Part shown: positions 44,141 to 52,199 of the stretch, in pieces
How positions within the stretch are numbered: position 1 is the first letter of the stretch
Layout: each line of letters opens with the position of its first letter
Source: Kribbella pratensis
Lineage (GTDB): Bacteria > Actinomycetota > Actinomycetes > Propionibacteriales > Kribbellaceae
Direction: 5' to 3'
DNA: 64,000 bases
NCBI RefSeq assembly: GCF_004365355.1
Contig: NZ_SODP01000001.1
Location: 1,433,473-1,497,472, forward strand
Program-made: the position numbers and the translations under genes
The notes under the pieces: model-generated
Databases searched by the model: none
Told to the model about the DNA's origin: nothing
What the model saw: only the letters and a program-made list of their open reading frames with translations

Positions 44141-44887
44141 ATGAGCTCGATCCTCGTCACCGGCGGCACCGGCACCCTCGGCCGGCCGGCCGTGACCCGA
44201 CTCCGGGCAACGGATCATCAGGTCCGCGTGCTCAGCCGGACTGCCGGATCCCAGCGCGGTCCGGACGCTCCCGATCGTGTCGTCGCGGACCTTACATCCG
44301 GCACCGGCCTCGCCGCGGCCGTCGAGGGCGCGGACGTGATCGTCCACTTGGCCACCAGCCAGGGCCGCCGCGACGTCCAGCATGCCCGGAACCTGGTCGC
44401 CGCGGCCACCGACGTGAAGCACGTCATCGTGATGTCGATCGCCGGGATCGACCGCATCCCACTGCCGTACTACCGCTCCAAACTGGCGGCCGAACGTGTG
44501 GTCGCGGAGTCCGGCGTGCCGTACACGATCCTGCGGGCGACCCAGTTCCACAACCTGATCGACCGGGTCCTGAGCGCCCAGCGGTTCCTCCCGGCCGTGA
44601 TCGCTCCGAGCATCTCGTTGCAGCCGATCGCCGTCGAGGATGTCGCCGTGTGCCTTGCCGAATTGGTCGACCAACCACCGGTGAACGGACGGGCGCCGGA
44701 CATCGGCGGTCCGGAACGGCGAGCCGTGCCGGAGCTGGCCCGGCAATGGAAGCAGGCTCGGGCGGTGCGTCGTCCGGTGGTGCCGCTGCGGCTTGCCGGC
44801 AAGGCGTTCCGCGCGTTCGCGGACAGTGCGGCGATGGTCGACGGGCCGGCGTACGGGCGGATCACGTTCGGGGAGTACCTCGCATGA
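44141..44887 (+). CDS. NAD(P)H-binding SDR-like protein (NmrA/epimerase type)
   Basis: The protein has 248 residues. It starts MSSILVTGGTGTLGRPAV, with a Rossmann motif GGTGTLG, VIVHLATSQG, VMSIAGIDRI and YYRSKLAAERVV. The atypical SDR group includes sensors and quinone or nucleotide-sugar enzymes. It follows the sigma-factor remnant and overlaps a small membrane protein gene by 4 bases (ATGA). Confidence 0.9.
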   Translation: MSSILVTGGTGTLGRPAVTRLRATDHQVRVLSRTAGSQRGPDAPDRVVADLTSGTGLAAAVEGADVIVHLATSQGRRDVQHARNLVAAATDVKHVIVMSIAGIDRIPLPYYRSKLAAERVVAESGVPYTILRATQFHNLIDRVLSAQRFLPAVIAPSISLQPIAVEDVAVCLAELVDQPPVNGRAPDIGGPERRAVPELARQWKQARAVRRPVVPLRLAGKAFRAFADSAAMVDGPAYGRITFGEYLA

Positions 44888-45102
44888 GGACATATGTCCG
44901 TACCGTCCTGTGGATCCTCGCCGTGACGGAACTGGTGCTCGCGCTGGTCGCCTACCTGGCGTACGCCGGGCCGCACCTCGTGTTCCATCTCGGCCACCTT
45001 GAAGGCGACGAGCGCATGCTGTCGATCGGGCTGGCGGTGATCCTCGCGCTGATGGTCGCGCTCCCACTCAGTGCGCCGGCCGGGACCCGCAAGTTGACTT
45101 GA
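44884..45102 (+). CDS. Small two-helix membrane protein
   Basis: A 72-residue protein with two hydrophobic helices (about 6-28 and 46-64). Its ATG overlaps the stop of the NAD(P)-binding gene, and its own stop overlaps the -35 of the next promoter. I do not recognise it. The coupling suggests a role with the upstream oxidoreductase. Confidence 0.75.
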   Translation: MRTYVRTVLWILAVTELVLALVAYLAYAGPHLVFHLGHLEGDERMLSIGLAVILALMVALPLSAPAGTRKLT

Positions 45103-45136
45103 CGACTGTGACAGTAGCGCTGTCACAATAGCGCCC
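45099..45136 (+). promoter_or_regulatory. MerR-type promoter and dyad, copy 1
   Basis: TTGACG (45099-45104), a 19-base spacer, CACAAT (45124-45129), then 7 bases to the ATG. The dyad GTGACAG-N5-CTGTCAC (45108-45126) fills the spacer. The long 19-base spacer with a central dyad is the MerR promoter plan. The same layout recurs at 52162-52199. Confidence 0.75.
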
Positions 45137-46255
45137 ATGGGTCCACTCGAGGGCGTGAAGGTGGTCGAACTGGCCGGAATCGGCCCGGCGCCGTTCGCGT
45201 GCATGATGCTGGCCGAGCTCGGCGCCGACGTCCTGCGCATCGATCGCCCTGGCGGCAACGTGTCGTTGGGCCCGCCCGAGTTCGACCTGCTGAACCGCGG
45301 TCGACGGAGCGCGGCGCTCGACCTGAAGCAGCCCGCCGCGGTCGACGTCGTACGGCGGCTGGTCGCGCAGGCCGACGTACTGATCGAAGGTTTCCGGCCC
45401 GGTGTTGCCGAGCGGCTCGGGCTCGGGCCCGAGGAGTGCCACGCGATCAACCCGCGCCTGGTGTACGGGCGGATGACCGGCTGGGGGCAGGACGGTCCGC
45501 TCGCGCAGACGGCCGGGCACGACATCGACTACCTCGGGTTGTCGGGGGGCCTGCACCTGATCGGCCGCGCCGGCGGACCGCCGCAGGTGCCCGCGAACCT
45601 GCTCGGCGACTTCGCGGGCGGATCGCTCTACCTGGTGATCGGCGTACTCGCGGCGTTGCACAGCGGTGAGGGCCAGGTCGTCGACGCGGCAATCGTGGAC
45701 GGGTCGTCGCATCTGACCACGATGTTGCTCGGTGCGCTCGCGGCCGGGTCCTGGCGGCAGGACCGCGGAACGAACCTGCTCGACACGGGTGCGCCGTTCT
45801 ACGACGTCTACGAAACGGCCGACGGGAAGCATCTTTCGGTCGGTGCTCTCGAACCGCAGTTCTACGCGGAACTGATCGAGAAGCTCGGCATCGATGCGCC
45901 CGACCGCAACGACCCGTCGAACTGGCCTGCCCTCCGCAAGGTCCTCGCCGAGACTTTCCGGCAACGGACCCAGGCGGAATGGACGGAGGTGTTCGACGGC
46001 TCCGATGCCTGCGTCGCACCCGTCCTGCCACTCGCGGCCGACCATCCCCATCTCGTTGCCCGAGGCACCTTTGTGAACCACCTCGGCGTCCGGCAGCCGG
46101 CCCCCGCACCACGCTTCGACCGTACGCCGACCAGCCTGGGCCGCCCGCCGGCGCGTCCGGGGGAGCACACCCGCGAGGCCCTGACCGACTGGGGCATCAC
46201 CGACGTCGACGACCTGCTGGAATCCGGCGCCGCCCAACAGGATTCAACACCGTAG
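45137..46255 (+). CDS. CaiB/BaiF CoA-transferase family, alpha-methylacyl-CoA racemase type
   Basis: The protein has 372 residues. It begins PLEGVKVVELAGIGPAPF. The racemase pair His128 (GHDIDY) and Asp158 (GDFAGG) match the AMACR active site, so racemisation of 2-methylacyl-CoA is more likely than CoA transfer. It would prepare branched acyl-CoA for beta-oxidation, fitting the acyl-CoA dehydrogenase gene 19 bases downstream. It is probably controlled by the MerR protein through the dyad in its promoter. Confidence 0.92.
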   Translation: MGPLEGVKVVELAGIGPAPFACMMLAELGADVLRIDRPGGNVSLGPPEFDLLNRGRRSAALDLKQPAAVDVVRRLVAQADVLIEGFRPGVAERLGLGPEECHAINPRLVYGRMTGWGQDGPLAQTAGHDIDYLGLSGGLHLIGRAGGPPQVPANLLGDFAGGSLYLVIGVLAALHSGEGQVVDAAIVDGSSHLTTMLLGALAAGSWRQDRGTNLLDTGAPFYDVYETADGKHLSVGALEPQFYAELIEKLGIDAPDRNDPSNWPALRKVLAETFRQRTQAEWTEVFDGSDACVAPVLPLAADHPHLVARGTFVNHLGVRQPAPAPRFDRTPTSLGRPPARPGEHTREALTDWGITDVDDLLESGAAQQDSTP

Positions 46256-46274
46256 AACTGAGAGGAAACCGCCC

Positions 46275-47417
46275 GTGGAACGACAGCTCTTCGACGCCGA
46301 TCACGATGCCTTCCGGGAGAGCGTTCGCGCGTTCTGCGAGAAGGAGATCGTCCCGCACCACGACAGCTGGGAGGACGCCGGGATCGTGCCGCGCGAGCTG
46401 TGGACGGCCGCGGGCGAGGCGGGCCTGCTCGGCTTCATGATGCCGGAGGAGTACGGCGGCGGTGGGGCGCGGGACTTCCGGTTCAACACCGTGCTGCTCG
46501 AGGAGCTGACCCGGGTCCGCGCGAGTGGCGTCGGCTTCACGATCCACACCGACATCAACTCCGCGTACCTGCTCGACTATGCGACGCCGGAGCAAAAACA
46601 ACGCTGGCTGCCGGCGTTCTGCGCGGGGGAGACGATCAGCGCGATCGCGATGACGGAACCCGGCGCGGGCAGTGATCTGCAAGGCATCCAGACGACTGCG
46701 CGCCGCGACGGCGACCACTATGTGCTGAACGGGCAGAAGACGTTCATCTCGAACGGGATCCTCGCCGACCTGGTGATCGTGGTCGCGAAGACCGACCCGG
46801 CCGCCGGTGCGCAAGGCATCTCGCTGATCGTGGTCGAGCGCGGCATGCCCGGCTTCGAACGCGGGCGGAACCTGGACAAGATCGGCCTCAAGGCGCAGGA
46901 CACCGCCGAGTTGTTCTTCGACGACGTCCGGGTGCCGGTGGAGAATCTGCTCGGCGAAGAGGGCAAGGGCTTCATCTACCTGATGGAGAAGCTGCCGCAG
47001 GAACGCCTGACCATTGCCGTGGTCGCGGCCGCCGCCTGCGAGAACATGCTCGAGGACACCCTGCGGTACGTGAAGGACCGCAAGGCGTTCGGCCGCCCGA
47101 TCGGTTCGTTCCAGAACAGCCGCTTCGTCCTCGCGGAGCTCGCCACCGAGACCCAGATCGCCCGCGTCTTCGTCGATCGCTGTATCGAGGAGCTGAACGC
47201 CGGCACGTTGACGGTGGCCGAGGCCGCGATGGCGAAATGGTGGACCACCGAGCTGCAGAAGAAGGTCGTCGACCGTTGCCTGCAGCTCCACGGCGGCTAC
47301 GGCTTCATGACCGAATACCCGATCGCGAAGGCCTACCTCGACACCCGCATCCAGACCATCTACGGCGGCACCACCGAAATCATGAAGGAGATCATCGGAC
47401 GAACGATGGGTGTGTAG
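46275..47417 (+). CDS. Acyl-CoA dehydrogenase, long-chain type
   Basis: The protein has 380 residues. Family motifs are AMTEPGAGSDLQGIQT, LNGQKTFISNG, RKAFGRPIGSFQNSRF and the end IYGGTTEIMKEIIGRTMGV. The residue before GGT is Gly rather than the Glu of medium-chain enzymes. The catalytic Glu is instead E256 in ACENML, as in long-chain and isovaleryl enzymes. It makes enoyl-CoA with FAD and electron-transfer flavoprotein. It is the second gene of the unit and is closed by a strong terminator. Confidence 0.94.
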   Translation: MERQLFDADHDAFRESVRAFCEKEIVPHHDSWEDAGIVPRELWTAAGEAGLLGFMMPEEYGGGGARDFRFNTVLLEELTRVRASGVGFTIHTDINSAYLLDYATPEQKQRWLPAFCAGETISAIAMTEPGAGSDLQGIQTTARRDGDHYVLNGQKTFISNGILADLVIVVAKTDPAAGAQGISLIVVERGMPGFERGRNLDKIGLKAQDTAELFFDDVRVPVENLLGEEGKGFIYLMEKLPQERLTIAVVAAAACENMLEDTLRYVKDRKAFGRPIGSFQNSRFVLAELATETQIARVFVDRCIEELNAGTLTVAEAAMAKWWTTELQKKVVDRCLQLHGGYGFMTEYPIAKAYLDTRIQTIYGGTTEIMKEIIGRTMGV

Positions 47418-47421
47418 TTGA

Positions 47422-47459
47422 CGGACTACCCTGCCGGCGAGATGCCGGCAGGTAGTCCG
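47422..47459 (+). terminator. Hairpin terminator after the acyl-CoA dehydrogenase gene
   Basis: CGGACTACC-CTGCCGGC pairs with GCCGGCAGGTAGTCCG (one bulged C), starting 4 bases past the stop. The 215 bases beyond it, to 47674, show no convincing gene. Confidence 0.85.
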
Positions 47460-47674
47460 CAGCAGGCCTCCGCGGCGAGTCGTGGCCTGCGCCTGAACTG
47501 TCAGCACTGCGGTGCAATGCACCGAAGCTGCGTGGCACCGTGCCGTGCCCACCCCTCCCGAGCGGCACGACACATTGGGCGCCGGGGTCTGGGGCATGCC
47601 TCAACAGGCGGGCTCAGCGTATCGGGCAAACCGGTGGCGCACCAGGGCAGGCACCCGCCGAAAGTCACGATCGG

Positions 47675-48409
47675 CTACCCAGGCGTCACCGATCGGAGTG
47701 CGGACATCGCCAGGCGGCCCTGGACGACATCGTCGGCGACGTGGGTCAGCCGGCGATTGTTCGCGCGCGCATAGCTCCGCAGAACGACGAAGGCTTCGTC
47801 GACGTCGATCGAGAGGCTGTGGGTGAGGAACCCCTTCGCCTGCTCGATCAGCACCCGGCTGTTGAGAGCCGTCTGCAGTTGCTCGGTGACGATCTCCTGC
47901 CTGGCCATGGCACGCTGGTGAACGATGCCGATCGTTGCGGCATCGGCCAGTGCCTGCCCGAGGGTGATCGTGTCCGCGTCGAGCTGACCGGTCGATTTGC
48001 TGAACAGATTCACCGCTCCGACCACGGTGTCGCGCAGCCGCATGGGAAGCGCCTGCACAGACAGGTACCCGGCCCCGACAGCGGCCGCGGTGAAGCGCGG
48101 CCACCGGTCCTGGGCCTCCCGCAGGTCCGGGTGCTGCACCGGATGTCCGGTGCTGAACGCATCCAGGCAGGGACCCTCCGAGTTCTGCAGCTGGGTCAGC
48201 TCGACCAGGCGCGCTTGTTCGGTGGACGCCGCGACCAGGTTCAGCACGCCGTGATGGTCGGCCAGCAGGATGCCGCAGGCCGAAACCCCCAGTAACTCGC
48301 TACACCGGGCCGCGAGGCGGTCCAGGAACTCGATGATGTCGAAATCGTCGACGAGCGTGTCCGACAGTTCGATGAACACCTCCCGCACTCTGCGGTCAGT
48401 TGCGCTCAT
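47675..48409 (-). CDS. GAF-ANTAR regulator (second of a pair)
   Basis: The protein has 244 residues. A GAF sensor domain (about 10-165: CSELLGVSACGILLADHHG, SEGPCLDAFSTG) precedes an ANTAR RNA-binding domain (about 180-238: LNSRVLIEQAKGFLTHSL, ALRSV end). ANTAR proteins bind paired RNA hairpins and prevent termination. Its ATG overlaps the stop of another GAF-ANTAR gene upstream (TGATG), so the two are made together and may form a mixed dimer. Confidence 0.92.
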   Translation of the reverse strand: MSATDRRVREVFIELSDTLVDDFDIIEFLDRLAARCSELLGVSACGILLADHHGVLNLVAASTEQARLVELTQLQNSEGPCLDAFSTGHPVQHPDLREAQDRWPRFTAAAVGAGYLSVQALPMRLRDTVVGAVNLFSKSTGQLDADTITLGQALADAATIGIVHQRAMARQEIVTEQLQTALNSRVLIEQAKGFLTHSLSIDVDEAFVVLRSYARANNRRLTHVADDVVQGRLAMSALRSVTPG

Positions 48410-49272
48410 CAGTCCTCCTCCTGTTCCTTCTCGGCATGGTCAGGGCCCAGCTCCTTCGGATCGGTCGGTCCTGCGGGTGGGGACGAGTCACTCTCGAGCT
48501 TGAGGGTTCCGGCCATCACGTCGGCGGCGACGCGGTGTAGTGGCCGGCCGCTGCTGTAGGCGTGTGCCCGCAGCAGCGCCAGCGCATCCGTAACACCGAT
48601 GGCTTCCTGTGCCGCGAGGCGTCCCGCAGCCTGGTGTACCTCGGCACGGCGGGCGGTGAAGGCGGCCTCGATCACCTCGTCCAGGTCGGCGCTGACACCG
48701 CGACGGTGGTCCAGGGCGAGAACCAGCATCGCGTCGGCGAATACCAGTGCATCCTGCAGCTGGTCGGTGCGCAGCGGCCCGGCTTGCCGCCGGTACACGC
48801 TCAGCACGCCCAGCCTGGCGGCCCCGGCGGCGACCGGGAACGCGAAGACGCCGTGGACACCCCGGCCGGCCACGGCTGCCGAGAACGCCGGCCACCTGCG
48901 GCCGGCGTCGAGGCCGGCCAGATCGGTCTCGAGCACCGGCGCGCCGGTGGAGATCGCATCGCCGCTCGGCCCCTCGCCCAAGGAGAACTGCAGCTCGTCC
49001 AGCTCGCCGATCTCGGCATCGGTGGCCAGCAACGGCTCGAGCATCCCGTTGCTGCTCGTCAGGGCGAGCCCGGCGCCGGCAGCGAACAGCACCTGCGCGC
49101 ATGCGGTGACTGCGTGCAGCAACGAGGGCGAAGACTCATCGCCGTTGGCAACGGCTCTGATCGCCCCCCACACCCTCGTGCTGCGGTCGTGATCCACCCG
49201 TTCCGTCCAGACTCGAACCGCCGCCGGGCGGATGGTCCACTCTAGCGGCCGGATCAGTGATGCCCTGCTCAT
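48409..49272 (-). CDS. GAF-ANTAR regulator (first of a pair)
   Basis: About 287 residues from ATG 49272; a GTG at 49290 or near 49197 are other options. The GAF domain (FAAGAGLALTSSNGMLEPLL, EGPSGDAISTG) is followed by a more divergent ANTAR segment (HQAAGRLAAQEAIGVTDAL, HRVAADVMAGTLKL) and an acidic tail ending EKEQEED. RNA targets cannot be told from the window. It is coupled to the next GAF-ANTAR gene. Confidence 0.88.
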   Translation of the reverse strand: MSRASLIRPLEWTIRPAAVRVWTERVDHDRSTRVWGAIRAVANGDESSPSLLHAVTACAQVLFAAGAGLALTSSNGMLEPLLATDAEIGELDELQFSLGEGPSGDAISTGAPVLETDLAGLDAGRRWPAFSAAVAGRGVHGVFAFPVAAGAARLGVLSVYRRQAGPLRTDQLQDALVFADAMLVLALDHRRGVSADLDEVIEAAFTARRAEVHQAAGRLAAQEAIGVTDALALLRAHAYSSGRPLHRVAADVMAGTLKLESDSSPPAGPTDPKELGPDHAEKEQEED

Positions 49273-49310
49273 AGTGCCGCGCGCCACCAACAGTTGTTTC
49301 CGCAGCCGCG

Positions 49311-49514
49311 TCAGGTCCGATCGACCGACTCGCCCGCGATGGTCGTCCCCTGGGCCACGCCCGTACCCGATCCCGCGATCTTCACTCCTCGGCCGCCGGA
49401 CCTGCGGTCCGGCGGTCCCTCTGCTTCGGACTCGGGCGCCGTGGCGTCGTCGGATCGGGGCGGTGGGGCGTCCTTACCGCCGGTCGCGGCGGGTACGCCA
49501 TACCACTCGCTCAT
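49311..49514 (-). CDS. Small hypothetical protein
   Basis: A 67-codon frame from ATG 49514, starting MSEWYGVPAATGGKDAPP and rich in Gly, Pro, Asp and Ser, so probably disordered. GGGAGGAG lies 8 bases upstream, a strong ribosome site that supports the start. No family is recognised. It lies upstream of the GAF-ANTAR pair on the same strand and is divergent from the molybdopterin gene. Confidence 0.65.
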   Translation of the reverse strand: MSEWYGVPAATGGKDAPPPRSDDATAPESEAEGPPDRRSGGRGVKIAGSGTGVAQGTTIAGESVDRT

Positions 49515-49661
49515 CAAGGCTCCTCCCGGTAGCTCACGATGCGCGAGCCGGGGTCCGGGGGCAGCGCGTAAAACACAAATTCTAGTCCTGGGTCCCGTTT
49601 GCGGCACTGCTTCGCGGGCGTCGGCGTGGTTGACTTCATCCAGGAGTCGAGGGAGGTCGTC

Positions 49662-50258
49662 ATGGGCATCGTGTCTCCTGGATTCACCGGTCGGCGGCGG
49701 GGCGGGACAGAGCTTCCCCCCGGGCAGTACCTGACCCGTGATTTCCCGGTGTTGTCAGCGGGGCCGACCCCGCATGTGCTGCCAGAGCACTGGGAGTTCA
49801 CCGTCACCAGCGAGACGGGTGAGGTGTACAGGTGGGACTGGGCCGCGCTGATGGCGTTGCCGGCCGAGGAGATCACCAAGGACATCCACTGCGTGACCCG
49901 GTGGTCGAAGCTGGAGACGACCTGGAAGGGCGTCTCGCTCGACACACTGCTCGCGGACGTCGAGACCGGCGCCGATTACGTGATGGCGCACAGCTACGGC
50001 GGTTACACGACGAACGTGCCGATGGACGACCTGCTCGACGGGCAGTCCTGGATCGCCTACGAGTACGACGGCGAGCCGCTGGACCCCGAGCACGGCGGAC
50101 CGGCCCGGCTGCTCGTCCCGCATCTGTACTTCTGGAAGAGCGCCAAGTGGGTCCGCGGCCTGGTGCTGTCCGACACCGAGGACCTCGGCTTCTGGGAGAC
50201 GGCCGGCTACCACGAGTACGGAGACCCATGGAAAGAACAGCGATACGCCGGCGACTGA
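49662..50258 (+). CDS. Small sulfite-oxidase-like molybdopterin protein
   Basis: The protein has 198 residues and consists of the molybdopterin-binding fold of the sulfite oxidase/YedY family. The Mo-ligating Cys is in KDIHCVTRWSKL, with AHSYGGYTTNVP and HLYFWKSAKWVRG typical of the short branch. It lacks the dimer domain and any signal peptide, so it is cytosolic. GGGAGG precedes ATG 49662. It overlaps a ferredoxin-reductase-like gene, which probably feeds it electrons. Confidence 0.92.
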   Translation: MGIVSPGFTGRRRGGTELPPGQYLTRDFPVLSAGPTPHVLPEHWEFTVTSETGEVYRWDWAALMALPAEEITKDIHCVTRWSKLETTWKGVSLDTLLADVETGADYVMAHSYGGYTTNVPMDDLLDGQSWIAYEYDGEPLDPEHGGPARLLVPHLYFWKSAKWVRGLVLSDTEDLGFWETAGYHEYGDPWKEQRYAGD

Positions 50259-50986
50259 TGTGGCAGGTCGCCACGGTCACCGGCGTACGGCGTGAGACCG
50301 AGACGGCTCGGACGATCGAGCTCGAAGTACCGGACTGGCCGGGGCATGTCGCCGGGCAGCACCTCGACGTACGGCTGACCGCGCCCGACGGATACCGGGC
50401 CTCGAGGTCGTATTCGATCGCCTCGGCGTGGACCGCGTCGCACAGTTCGACCATCGAGTTGACGGTGGAGCAGGTACCCCGCGGCGAGGTCTCGCCGTAC
50501 CTGGTCGACGTGCTGAACGTCGGCGATCCGCTGGAGATCCGCGGACCGGTCGGCGGCTGGTTCGTGTGGAAGCCGGAGCAGGACGGGCCGGTGCAGCTGA
50601 TCGGCGGCGGATCGGGTGTCGTGCCGTTGCGGGCGATGCTGCGTGCGCACGCCTCGGCCGGCAGTACGACGCCGTTCCGGCTGCTGTACTCCGTGCGGCG
50701 GCCTGAGTCCGTGATCTACGTGAGCGACCTCAAGGAGCTCGCCTCGTCGGACGATGTCGACGTCCGGCTGGTGTACACGCGGGATGCGCCGGCGGGCGAG
50801 CCGCGGGTCGGCCGGATCGACGCCGACGTGATCTCGGAGCACGCGTTCAAGCCGGGGGACGGCGCGACGACGTACGTGTGCGGGCCGACGCCGTTCGTGG
50901 AGACGGTGGCGGATCTGCTCGTCGCGGCGGGCCACGATCCGGCGCGCGTGAGGACAGAACGATTCGGACCGACTGGAGGCCCGTGA
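50228..50986 (+). CDS. FAD/NAD(P)-binding ferredoxin reductase-like protein
   Basis: About 252 residues. The FAD-binding RSYSIAS, the NAD motif IGGGSGVVPLRAML and the C-terminal CGPTPFVE give a ferredoxin-NADP reductase family module without an iron-sulfur domain. The start at ATG 50228 gives ERTAIRRRLMWQVA, which I recall as conserved in relatives; ATG 50258, in a TGATG overlap with the previous stop, is the other choice. It likely passes electrons from NAD(P)H to the molybdopterin protein. Confidence 0.9.
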   Translation: MERTAIRRRLMWQVATVTGVRRETETARTIELEVPDWPGHVAGQHLDVRLTAPDGYRASRSYSIASAWTASHSSTIELTVEQVPRGEVSPYLVDVLNVGDPLEIRGPVGGWFVWKPEQDGPVQLIGGGSGVVPLRAMLRAHASAGSTTPFRLLYSVRRPESVIYVSDLKELASSDDVDVRLVYTRDAPAGEPRVGRIDADVISEHAFKPGDGATTYVCGPTPFVETVADLLVAAGHDPARVRTERFGPTGGP

Positions 50987-51252
50987 TGAGTGAGACCAAC
51001 TATCTGGACGGCAATGCGGCCGCCGGATCCCTGAGCGAGCTCTTCGCCGTCGATCTGACCTCGGCCATCGCGCAGTGCAACGGCTGCGGCCGCACGAGCG
51101 TCTTCGCGGAGGCCCACGTCTTCGTCGACGCTCCGGGCATGGTGGCCCGCTGCCCCGGCTGCGACTCGGTGCTCCTGCGCGTCGTCACCAGGCCGAACGA
51201 CACCTACCTCGACCTCCGAGGGCTGACCTACCTGCGGGTCCCGAACTCGTGA
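50986..51252 (+). CDS. Zinc-ribbon protein (DUF6510-like)
   Basis: An 88-residue protein with two CxxC pairs (CNGCG and CPGCD) that would hold one zinc. It starts MSETNYLDGNAAAG. The ATG overlaps the reductase stop (TGATG) with GGAGG upstream, so it is the third gene of the molybdopterin unit. Function is unknown, possibly an assembly or electron-transfer adaptor. Confidence 0.82.
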   Translation: MSETNYLDGNAAAGSLSELFAVDLTSAIAQCNGCGRTSVFAEAHVFVDAPGMVARCPGCDSVLLRVVTRPNDTYLDLRGLTYLRVPNS

Positions 51253-51356
51253 GTCAGCGGAGGGCGTGAACGCAGACTGTGGGCGGGGGTGCGCCGGCGT
51301 GCCGGGGGCCGTGAACAGGCAATAACCTGTGCGAGCCGCCGACAACCTGTTCAACG

Positions 51357-51381
51357 CCCCGCGATGTGGTGGACCGCGGGG
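51357..51381. terminator. Hairpin between convergent operons
   Basis: CCCCGCG pairs with CGCGGGG over an 11-base loop, 7 bases from the MerR stop. A second dyad, GAACAGG (51313-51319) with CCTGTTC (51346-51352), lies beside it. Together they could end both the zinc-ribbon and MerR transcripts. Confidence 0.6.
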
Positions 51382-51387
51382 GGCGGG

Positions 51388-52137
51388 TTAGCGGGGTTTG
51401 TTTTGGGTGCGGCGGATTGTGTCGCGCTGGGTTTCGCCGACGGCTCGTTCGTAGGCGAGGACCAGGCCCTGGATCGTGACGGGCTTGAAGCGTTCGACCA
51501 GGTGCTGGATGTGCTCGGGCGGGCCGCCGGAGTCGCGGTAGTGCGGCCAGACCTTGGTGCGGAAGACCTCGGTCAGTTCCTCGGCGAGGGCGCGGCCGTG
51601 TTCGGTGAAGATGCGGCCGGCGTCCTGCACCGCCTCGACCGGCAGGTCCAGGTCGAGCAGTTCGACGCCGAGGCTGAGGTGCGCGGTCGCGACCTGGAAC
51701 ACGTCCTCGTCCGGCGTCGGCTCGACGACGCCGAGCGCGACCAGCATCTCGATGTCGTCGTCGCTGAGCTCGCGACCGGTACGCCGTACCAGCGCCGTCC
51801 GATCAAGCGTTTCAGGGAGGTCGCGCATCCACGGCGTCAGCAGCGTGCGATGCAGCGCGATGTCCTGCGGGGTCGCGTCGACCGGGATCCGGTCGAGGTA
51901 GCCCTCGATCGCCTGCAGCGTGAAACCGTGCGCCTGGAGTTCGCGCACGAGGTCGAGGCGGGCGATGTGTTCGGGTCCGTAGTACCCGACTCTCCCGCGT
52001 CTGATCGGCGGCGGGATCAGGCCCCGGCCCGCGTAGAACCGCAAAGTGCGCACAGTCATTCCGACGCGCGCCGACAGTTCGTCAACTGTCAGCGTGGCGT
52101 CATCGGAGTGTGTGCCAGCCCCCGAGACATCCGACAT
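51388..52137 (-). CDS. MerR family transcriptional regulator
   Basis: The protein has 249 residues. The N-terminal MerR helix-turn-helix (LSARVGMTVRTLRFYAGRGL, GYYGPEHIARLDLVRELQ) precedes a helical effector domain. ATG 52137 is chosen because TATGAT (-10) lies 7 bases upstream with no ribosome site. It is divergent from the thiolase gene. The MerR-type dyad in the shared gap recurs before the CoA-transferase gene, so this protein probably governs both acyl-CoA units and its own gene. Confidence 0.92.
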   Translation of the reverse strand: MSDVSGAGTHSDDATLTVDELSARVGMTVRTLRFYAGRGLIPPPIRRGRVGYYGPEHIARLDLVRELQAHGFTLQAIEGYLDRIPVDATPQDIALHRTLLTPWMRDLPETLDRTALVRRTGRELSDDDIEMLVALGVVEPTPDEDVFQVATAHLSLGVELLDLDLPVEAVQDAGRIFTEHGRALAEELTEVFRTKVWPHYRDSGGPPEHIQHLVERFKPVTIQGLVLAYERAVGETQRDTIRRTQNKPR

Positions 52138-52199
52138 GGCGGAGATCATAACGACCCGCACTTGACCATCATGACAGTTCAACTGTCACAATCGGCTCC
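52138..52199. promoter_or_regulatory. MerR-type promoter and dyad, copy 2, with divergent merR promoter
   Basis: Plus strand: TTGACC (52162-52167), 19 bases, CACAAT (52187-52192), 7 bases, ATG 52200. The dyad TGACAGTTCAACTGTCA (52172-52188) is perfect. Minus strand: TATGAT (52145-52150) ends 7 bases before the MerR ATG. Confidence 0.8.

Noticed and set aside
47460-47674. Possible small gene between the acyl-CoA dehydrogenase terminator and the GAF-ANTAR gene
   Set aside because: Several short frames exist, but none has a ribosome site, motif or consistent composition.
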